Made by a program: the position numbers and the translations under genes. A DNA stretch of 64,000 nt from NCBI RefSeq assembly GCF_002776525.5, contig NC_045436.1, positions 102,583,211 to 102,647,210 on the forward strand. The letters run 5' to 3'. This DNA is from Piliocolobus tephrosceles (Eukaryota > Chordata > Mammalia > Primates > Cercopithecidae). This document shows positions 56,297-64,000 of this stretch, piece after piece (the first letter of the stretch is position 1; every line of letters starts with the position of its first letter). Below the pieces are notes generated by a model. It was not told the origin of the DNA and ran no database searches. It was given only the letters and a program-made list of their open reading frames with translations.

Positions 56297-56529
56297 TTTA
56301 AATGTTTGGAGCTCCATCTTCTGGTCATGAAGCAGGATAGAATTGAAATGTAATATTAATCATGAAAGCTAAAATGTATCAACAGGAACTGTGTTAAATG
56401 TATTATCTCATTTAATTTATCTGCCCTGCCAAATAAACTACCATATTCTAGCTCTAACCTATTGTTTCATCATCATTCATTTAACAAGCATATACTAGAG
56501 CCTAGCAGGCAAACAGTATTATGTTTTAC
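56292..56529. other. Unassigned DNA before the L1
   Basis: No feature. The L1 5' boundary is approximate. Confidence 0.45.
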
Positions 56530-57849
56530 ACGGCTGGGCTTTCTGGGAAGTACAAACCCATCATTCTTGGCACCTACTTTCAAGGAGTGACTCTTTAATT
56601 GCCACCGAAACACACAATGAGAAAAATGCCACAAGACAGCCAAAAAACTGAGTTTCCAAAGTGTGAGAGAGGGAAAAGTCAACCTCTGAACACACATCCC
56701 ACTGGGGAACCTGAAAATCTAGATCATGGGAAAAGGATTTAACCTTACCTAGAGCTGAAATGGATTTAGGGACCCAGGTGAAATATAAAAGTAGAAGAAG
56801 CAGTGTGAAGAGCCCTGTAGGCACTCCCAGTCCCCAGCTCAAACGGTGGGAAGCCATTCCTGGCCTAATCTCACAGAGGTACTTGGGGAAGGGAAGTCAG
56901 CCAGCAGAATTGGGGAGGAACCACAGGATAAAGAAAGCTCCCAGCTGAACTTTGTAATAATTTCAACTGAGCATGAGTTTTTCTGAGCACAATTGGTGGT
57001 GGTGGGGGGGATGGTGAATGGGAAGTGTAGATACAAGTATACAAGCCACAGCTGATGGTATGGGCAGGCAGGAAGCAGCAAGGCCTGAGAGCCCTGTGTG
57101 CTTTCTCAGTGGCGAGGATTATAACCTGGGGCAAGATCTCAACCCTGTTCACCAGCTGCCTATATATAAACTCAGTGTGGTTGGGGGGCACAGTGGCAAT
57201 GAGACTGGCCTTAGTGGCTGCATAGGAGCTGGGTGATGTCTGTCACTGCTAGCTTTCCCCTACCTCCCTGGTGGCCTGTATAATGCAGCAGAGGCAGCCA
57301 TAATCTTCCTGGGAACATAACCCCATTGGTCTGAGAACCACCCCAATCATCCACAGTCGCCACAACAAGCCTTGCCCAAAAAGAATCTGAGCTCAGATCC
57401 ACCTAACCCTGCCCTGACCTGATGGCTTTTCTCTACCTGCTCTGATAGCTGAAGTCAAAAGACAAAACTCTTGGGAACTCTATTCCCATTGCCTGAGAAA
57501 CCCAAGTACTCATTCTGGCCAACATAGGGCAAGATTATATCGCCCTTCTACTACTGCAGCTGATGCTGTCTTGAAAGCACCATCTCGTGGCTGGAGACCA
57601 ACTAACTCAATACATTACAGCAAGTCAGAATAATCCTGCTCGAAAGAAGGAGAAAATAACAGCTAACTTTACTGCCTGCAACAACCTGGCTAACCAGAGG
57701 TCCTGAGCCTATGCACATGAAACCTTCACTGCTAGCATAACCAGCATTTGAGAAAACCAGTACACTAAACAAAATTACAACAAAGGACTCTCACAGAGTC
57801 CACTTCATTCCCTTGCCACCTCCACCAGACCAGCTGGTGGTATAAATTT
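56530..57849 (+). promoter_or_regulatory. L1 5' UTR, first part
   Basis: L1 5' UTR-like sequence ('aaactgagtttccaaagtgt', 'cagctcaaacggtgggaagc', 'gagaaccaccccaatcatcc', 'gatggcttttctctacctgc'). In active copies this carries the internal promoter. Here it is diverged, and activity is doubtful. Short frames on both strands (56473-57402) come from it. Confidence 0.7.
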
Positions 57850-58013
57850 AACAAAGCCTCCAAAAAATTTGGGATTATGTTAAACAACCAAACCTAAGAA
57901 TAATTGGTGTTCCAAGGAAGAAGATAAATCTAAAAGTTTGGAAAACTTATTTGAGGGAATAATTGAGGAAAACTTCCCTGGTTTTGCTAGAGATCTAGAC
58001 ATCCAAATATAAG
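57850..58013 (+). repeat. Displaced copy of an ORF1 segment inside the 5' UTR
   Basis: 164 bp nearly identical to 59004-59165 (about five substitutions and a 2-bp indel), in the same orientation, from 'aacaaagcc' to 'aaatataag'. The 5' UTR resumes at 58014 with 'ggagagctgaagatgtatca'. The copy is far more similar to 59004-59165 than two independent old L1s should be. Confidence 0.95.
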
Positions 58014-58291
58014 GGAGAGCTGAAGATGTATCACATCACAGGACTCTTTGCAGACATTTTCCAGCATGAGCCAGGAATCCAGTAGCTCCATTGGGTGGCC
58101 AGACCCAGAAGGGCAATAACAATCACTGCCATCTGGCTGTCAGGAAACCCCATCCCTAGGGGAAGGGGGAGAGCACCGCAGCAAGAAATCACCATATGGG
58201 ATGAAAGAATCTGAACAGCAGCCCTTGAGTTCCAGAATCTTCCACTGAAAAAGTCTATCCAAAGAAGGAGGAGCCAAAAAGTAGTGTTAAT

Positions 58292-59600
58292 ATGACAAAA
58301 GGAGATTCTATCACACCCCCAAAAGATCACACTAGCTCTCCAGGTATGGCTTCAAACCAAGAAGAAATCTCTGAATTGCCAGACAAAAAGTTCAGAAGAC
58401 TGATTATTAAGCTACCCAAGGAGGCACTAGAGAAAGGTGAAAACCAACTTAAAGAAATTCAAGGCCAGGTGTGGTGGCTTATGCCTGTAATACCAGCACT
58501 TTGGGAGGCTGGGGCGGGCACATCATGAGGTCAGGAGATTGAGACCATCCTGGCTAACACAGTGAAACCCCATCTCCACTAAAAAATACAAAAAAATTAG
58601 CCAGGTGTGGTGGTGGGCACCTGTAGTCCCAGCTACTCGGGAAGCTGAGGCAGGAGAATGGCATGAACCCGGGAGGTGGAGCTTGCAGTGAGCTGAGATC
58701 ACGTCACTGCACTCCAGCTTGGGTGACAGAGCGAGACTCTATCTCAAAAAAAAAAAAGAAATTCAAAAAAAACCCCACAAAAAACCAATACAGGATATGG
58801 ATGAAAAAGCCTCCAGTGAAACGGATATCATAAAGAAAAGACAATCACAACTTCTGGAAATGAAAGACACCCTTAGAGAAATGCAAAATACACTGGAAAA
58901 TTTCAACAATAGAATCAAACAAGTGGAAGAAAGAACTTCAGAACATGAAGACAAGGTTTTCAAGTTAATTCAACGAAGACAAGGAAAAAGCAATAAAAAA
59001 TTGAACAAAGCCTTCAAAAAATTTGGGATTATGTTAAACAACCAAACTTAAGAATAATTGGTATTCCAAGGAAGAAGATAAATCTAAAAGTGGAAAACTT
59101 ATTTGAGGGAATAATTGAGGAAAACTTCCCTGGTTTTGCTAGAGGTCTAGACATCCAAATATAAGAAGCTAGAAGAACACCTAGAAAATTCATTGCAGAA
59201 AGATTATCACCTAGGCACATAGTCATCAGGTTATCTAAAGTCAGAACAAAGAAAATAATCTTAAGAGCTGTGAGGCAAAAGCATCAGGTAACCTATAAAG
59301 GAAAACTTGACAGATTAACAGCAGATTTCTCATCAGAAACCTTGCAAGCTAGAAGAGATTGGGGTCCTATGTTTAGCCTCCTTATACAAAATAATTATTA
59401 GCCAGGAATTTTGTATCCAGCTAAACTAAGCTTCATAAATGAAGGAAAGATACAGTCTTTTTCAGACAAACAAATCCTGAGAGAATTTGCCTCTATCAAG
59501 CCAGTACTACAAGAAATGCTAAAAGGAGTTCTAAATATTGAAATGAAACCTCAAAATACCCCAAAATGGAACTTCCTTAAAGCACAAATCTCACAGGACA
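58292..59600 (+). pseudogene. L1 ORF1 protein relic
   Basis: ORF1 encodes the L1 RNA-binding trimeric chaperone. The start at 58292 gives MTKGDSITPPKDHTSSPG, then 'EEISELPDKKFRRLIIK'. AluY splits the frame at 58462. After it (58790-58980) come heptad-like coiled-coil residues ('LREMQNTLENFNNRIKQVEE'). A frameshift near 59020 moves the RNA-binding region to another frame ('WDYVKQPNLRIIGIP'), and a stop follows 'GLDIQI' at about 59160. The C-terminus (59411-59600) has 'LREFASIKPVLQEMLKGVLN'. It is non-functional. Confidence 0.88.
58450..58766 (+). mobile_element. AluY inside L1 ORF1, with 12-bp target duplication
   Basis: The Alu body is 58462-58754. The flanks 58450-58461 and 58755-58766 read 'aaagaaattcaa'. 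'tcatgaggtcaggagattga' and 'gaatggcatgaacccgggag' are AluY-type. Confidence 0.95.
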
Positions 59601-60970
59601 TATAAAACAGTAGCACAATAAAAAAAAAAAAAAGTGGTATTCAGGCAACAACTAGCATGATGAGTGAACATTACCTCACATTTCAATATGAACAATGACC
59701 TAAACGCTCCACTTAAAAGATACAGATGGCAGAATGGATAAGAATTCACCAACCAAATATCTGCTGTCTTCAAGAGACTCACCTAACACGTAAGGACTCA
59801 CATAAACTTAAGGTAAAGGGGTGGAAAAAGATATTCCATGCAAATGGAAACCACAAGTCAGCAGAAGTAGCTATTATTAGACAAAACAGACTTAAAATCT
59901 GTTAAAAGCAACAACAGTTTAAAAAGACAGAGAGGGACATTATACAATGATAAAAGGATTAGTTCAACAGGAAAGTATCACAATCCTTAATATATATGCA
60001 CATAACACTGGAGCTTCCAAATTTATAAGACAATTACTACTAGATGTGAGATGGCAACACAATAATAGTGGAGGACTTCAATACTCCACTGACAGCACTA
60101 GACAAATAATCAAGACAGAAAGTCAACAAAGAAACAATGGACTTAAACTATACCCTAGAACAAATGGACTTGACAGATATTTATAGAGCATTCTACCTAA
60201 CAGCAGCAGAATATACATTCTTTTCTTCAGCACATGGAACATTCTCCAAGAGAGGCCATATGATAGGCTGCAAAACAAGTTTCAGTAAATTAAGAAAATC
60301 AAAATTATATCAAGTATACTCTCAGACCACAGTGGAATAAAACTGGAAACTAACTCCAAAAGGAGCCCTCAAGACTATCCAAATACATGGAAATGAAATA
60401 ATCTGCTCCTGAATGATCTTTGGGTCAACAATGAAATCAAGATGTAAATTAAAAAATTATTTGAACTGAACAATAATAGTGACACAGCCTATCAAAACCT
60501 CTTAGATACAGAAAAAGTGACACTAAGAGGAAAGTTCATAGCATTAAATGCCTACATCAAAAAGTCTAAAAGGGCACAAATAGACAATATAAGCTCACAT
60601 CTCAAAGAACTAGATAAATAAGAACAAACCAAACCCAAGCCCAGCAGAAGAAAAGAAATAACAAAGATCAGAGCAGAACTAAATGAAATTGAAAACAAAA
60701 AAATAAAAAAGGTAAACGAAACAAAAAGCTGGTTTTTGAAAAGATATACAAAATCAATAGACCATTAGTGAGATTAACCAAGGAAAGAAGAGAGAAGATC
60801 CAAATAAATGGAATTAGAAATGAAATGGGAGATATTACAACTGATACCACAGAATTACAAAAGATCGTTCAAAGCTACTACAAACACCTTTATGTGCACA
60901 AATTGGAAAACCTAGAGGATATGGATAAATTCCTGGAAATATACAACCCTCCTAGATTAAATCGGAAAGA

Positions 60971-61249
60971 GGCCAGGTGTGGTGGCTTATGCCTGTAATC
61001 TCAGCACTTTGAGAGGCCAAGGCGGGCAGATCAGTTGAGGCCAGGATTTCGAGACAAGCCTGGCCAACATGGAAAAATCCTGTCTCTACTAAAAATACAA
61101 AGGTTAGCTGGGTGTAGTGGAGCGTGCCTGTAATCTCAGCTGTTTGGGTGGCTGAGGCAGGAGAATCACTTTAAACTGGGAGATGAAGGTTGCAGTGAGC
61201 CAAGACTGCACCACTGTACTCCAGTCTGGGTGACAGAGCAAGACTGTCC

Positions 61250-61308
<59 letters not shown>

Positions 61309-61318
61309 AACCAAAAAA
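60971..61318 (+). mobile_element. Alu, plus strand, inside L1 ORF2, with (AAAAC)n tail
   Basis: A diverged dimer from 'ggccaggtgtggtggcttat' to 'gacagagcaagactgtcc', then about nine AAAAC units. I could not define the target duplication. Confidence 0.93.
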
Positions 61319-61506
61319 CAAACAAAAACCAGCAAGAAATAGGAACTCTGAACAGAGCAATAACAAGTAATGAGATTGGAACAGTAATAAAAAAAATGCT
61401 AACAAAAAAAAGTTCAGGACCAGATGGATTCACAGCTGAATTCTGTCAGACATTCAAAGAAGAACTGGTACCAATCCTACTGAAACTATTCCAAAAGATA
61501 GAGAAA

Positions 61507-61568
61507 GTTCTAAATCTTGAAATAAAACCTCAAAATACACCAAAATGGAACTTCCTTAAAGCATAAAT
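61507..61568 (+). repeat. 62-bp displaced copy of the ORF1 3' end inside ORF2
   Basis: It matches 59528-59589 with four substitutions: 'gttctaaat', 'aaacctcaaaatac', 'ccaaaatggaacttccttaa'. It is bracketed by 'agatagag' at 61496-61503 and 61571-61578. ORF2 sequence continues on both sides. Confidence 0.93.
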
Positions 61569-62609
61569 AGAGATAGAGGTAATCCTCCCCAAATCATTCT
61601 GTGAACCCAGTATTACCCTAATAGTAAAACTAGGAAAGGAACTAAGTAAATAAGAAAACTACAGACCAATATCCTTGATGGACAGAGATGCAAAAATCCT
61701 CAACAAAATACTAGCTAACCGAATCCAACAGCATATGAAAAAGATAATACACCATGTTCAAGTGGGTTTCATACCAGGTATTCAGGGTTGGTTTAACATC
61801 CACAAGTCAATAAATATGATACACCACATAAATAGAAGTAAAAACAAAAATCATATGATTATCTTAATAGATGCAGAAAAAGCATTTGACAAAATCCAGC
61901 ATCCCTTTATGATTAAAACTCTCAGCAAAATCAGCAAAGAAGGGACATACCTTAAAGTAATAAAAGCCATTTATGACATACTCATAGACAACTTTATGCT
62001 GAATGGGGAAAAGTTGACAGTATATCCCCCTGAGAACTGGAACAAAACATGGATACTCACTTCCACCACTTCTATTTAGCATAGTACAGGAAGTCCTAGC
62101 CAGAGCAATCGGACAAAAGAAAGAAATAAAGGCATCCGAATTGGTAAAGAGAAAGTCAAACTGTCACTGTTTGCCAGTGATATGATTGCATACATAGAAA
62201 ACCCTAAAGACTCATCCAAAAAGCTCCTAGATCTGGTAAATAAATTCAGTAAAATTTCAGGATAAAAAATCAATGTACACAAATCAGTAGTACTGCTATA
62301 CACCAACAGTGACTAATCTGAAAATCAAATCAAGAATGCAACCCCTTTTACAGTAGCTGCAACAAACAAACAAACAAACAAAAACACTTAGGAATATACT
62401 CAACAAATAGTGCTGGGATAATTGGCAAGCCACATGTAGAAGAATGAAACTGGATTCTCATCTCTCACCTTATACAAAAATAAACTTAAGATGGATCAAA
62501 GACTTAAATCTAAGACCTGAAACCATACAAATTCTGGAAGATAACATTGGAAAAATTATTCTAGACATTGGCTTAGGCAGAGTTCATGACCAAGAACCCA
62601 CAAGCAAAT

Positions 62610-62610
<1 letters not shown>

Positions 62611-62640
<30 letters not shown>

Positions 62641-62690
62641 CAAAAAAAAAAAAAACAAAAAAAAAAACAAGAAAAAAAACAACCCAAGAT
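62611..62690. repeat. A-rich low-complexity run in L1 ORF2
   Basis: A 30-base A-run, then an A/C-interrupted stretch within ORF2. Lys/Asn-rich or Phe/Cys-rich frames here are artefacts. Confidence 0.93.
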
Positions 62691-63346
62691 AAATAGATGT
62701 GTCTTAATTAAACTAAAAACCTTCTGCACAACAAAAGAAATAATCAGCAGAGTAAACAGACAACCCACAGAGTAGGAGAAAATATTTGCAAACTATGCAT
62801 CCAACAAAGGACTAATACCCAGAATCTACAAGGAACTCAAACAAATCAGCAAAAAAACAAAAAAGCAAAACAAAAAAAACCAAATAATCCCATCAAAAAG
62901 TGGGCAAAGAACATGAACAGACAATTCTCAAAAGAAGATATACAAATGGCCAACAAACATATGGAAAAATGCTCAACATCACTAATAATCAGGGAAATGC
63001 AAATCAAAACCACAGTGTGATACCACTTTATTCCCACAAGAATGACCATAATTAAAAAATAAAAATAAATAGATGTTGGCATGGATATGGTGAAAAGGGA
63101 ACAATTTTACACTGATGGTGGGAATGTAAGCTAGTACAACCACTATAAAAAACAGTATGGAGATTACTTAAGGAACTAAAAGTAGAACTACCATTCGATC
63201 CAGCAATATCACTACTGGATATCTAACCAGAGGAAAACAAGTCACCATATGAAAAAGTCACTTGCCCATGCATGTTTATAACAGCACAATTTGCAATGCA
63301 AAAACATGGAAGCAGCCTAAATGCCTATTAACCAAAGAGTTCTGCT

Positions 63347-63383
63347 ATATATATATATATATATATATATACCAGAAAATGTG

Positions 63384-63432
<49 letters not shown>
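63347..63432. repeat. (TA)n and (CA)n microsatellites in L1 3' ORF2
   Basis: About 12 TA units, a short L1 segment 'ccagaaaatgtgat', then about 23 CA units. They expanded from the short CA stretch present in L1 at this position. Confidence 0.95.
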
Positions 63433-63433
<1 letters not shown>

Positions 63434-63815
63434 TGGAATGCTACTCAGCTATTTTAAAAAGGAATGAAATAATGGTATTTGCAGCAACCTGGTTGGAATC
63501 GGAGACCATTATTATAAGTGAAGTAACTCAGGAATGGAAACCCAAACAACAAATGTTCTCACGTATAAGTGGGGGATAAGCTATGAGGACGCAATGGCAT
63601 AAGTGTGATATAATGAACTCTAGGGGCCCTGGGAAAATTGTGTGAGGTGGGGGTGAGGAATAAAAGACTACACATTGGGCATAGTGCACACTGCTCAGGT
63701 GATGGGTGCACCAAAATCTCAGAAATCACACCTAAATAACTTATCCAGCTAACCAAGCACTACCTGTTCCCCCACAACTATTGAAATAATAATCACTTTC
63801 AAAAATAGAAGTAAA

Positions 63816-64000
63816 CCACACACATACTGATTATTTTACACTTAGTATGAATTACACAAGTAATACATGAACAATGCTTCTTTTCTGAGATTGAAACTTC
63901 ACAGAAATGATGAAACTTTTCTTTGACTAGCACCACAGTCATAATCTTTCCTTTCTCCTAGCAGTAATCATAGTTGTGGGTTTGTGGATGCTTCTGAATA
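63816..64000. other. Unassigned DNA at the window end
   Basis: No feature recognised. Confidence 0.5.

Larger units (their letters stand above)
59660..63000 (+). pseudogene. L1 ORF2 protein relic (endonuclease and reverse transcriptase)
   Basis: ORF2 encodes the endonuclease and reverse transcriptase of L1. The endonuclease part begins around 59660 and contains 'FFSSAHGTFSKRGHMIG' near 60220-60270. The reverse transcriptase frame 61675-62079 has 'HVQVGFIPGIQGWFNIHKSI' and 'ILIDAEKAFDKIQHPF'. The catalytic FADD box at about 62170 reads FASD, so one Asp is lost. An Alu (60971), a 62-bp displaced insert (61507), a ~0.5 kb deletion near 62400 and an A-run (62611-62640) break it. It is dead. Confidence 0.88.
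56530..63815 (+). mobile_element. Near full-length L1 (L1PB/L1MA-like), inactive
   Basis: In order: 5' UTR (about 56530-58290, with 'gccgaaac'-like start decayed, 'ctcccagctgaactttgtaa', 'agcagaggcagccataatct'), ORF1 relic, inter-ORF, ORF2 relic, and a 3' UTR ending 'ctcaggtgatgggtgcacca' to 'ttgaaataataatc'. Two Alus (58462, 60971) and two displaced internal duplications (57850, 61507) interrupt it. About 0.5 kb of ORF2 is deleted near 62400. It cannot encode either protein whole. The 5' edge and subfamily are approximate. Confidence 0.9.

Noticed and set aside
61675..62079. Reverse transcriptase frame as a live enzyme
   Set aside because: The catalytic FADD box is mutated to FASD, and the element has frameshifts, deletions and insertions.

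Overview
The window is primate nuclear DNA without a recognisable host exon, tRNA or rRNA gene. It is AT-rich, dense in Alu and L1, and carries L2, MIR, hAT-Charlie, Tigger, ERVL-MaLR, MLT2 and HERV9-type LTR remnants. Most short open frames are antisense or sense readings of Alu and L1. Two details favour an Old World monkey over a human source. The Alu piece at 55067-55309 has the 'ggccggatctcag' and 'ggctagttttttgtattttt' variants I associate with cercopithecid AluYR elements. The young L1 tails at 47741 and 52012 share a 3' UTR variant unlike the human L1PA consensus as I remember it. Both points rest on memory, not on a search.

Layout. 1-4440: MER5-like end, AluJ, a perfect 34-bp inverted repeat, then an old plus-strand L1 split by an MLT2 solo LTR. 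4441-9600: unassigned DNA, an L2 split by a hAT element, then 2.1 kb of minus-strand L1. 9600-17500: Alu cluster, L2 relics, a Tigger MITE split by an Alu, and a MER1-like hAT element. 17506-21604: quiet sequence with one MIR. 21605-25500: a long degraded L2 with Alu insertions, then a pyrimidine tract. 26000-30350: Alus, Tigger-like and THE1/MST elements, and a recent inverted duplication (29103-30342). 30343-36842: mostly unassigned, with a nested inverted and tandem repeat near 32900-33010. 36843-37766: solo LTR12 (HERV9) with a CCAAT array. 38100-49000: old L1, L2, Alu monomers and an MLT1 LTR with a perfect 5-bp target duplication. 49295-53094: an L1 in two opposed halves, then a young L1 3' end. 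53241-55321: AluJ, a MADE1 remnant, L2 split by a MaLR LTR, and the AluYR fragment. 56530-63815: a near full-length but dead plus-strand L1 with two displaced internal duplications, two Alu insertions and an ORF2 deletion.

No genes act together here. The elements that could still act are regulatory or structural: the LTR12 promoter region, the inverted duplication, the perfect hairpin and the Z-DNA-prone dinucleotide tract. I found no unknown multi-gene system. The most unusual observations are structural scars: fold-back duplications, intra-L1 templated duplications, and a doubly truncated Alu between 12-bp direct repeats.
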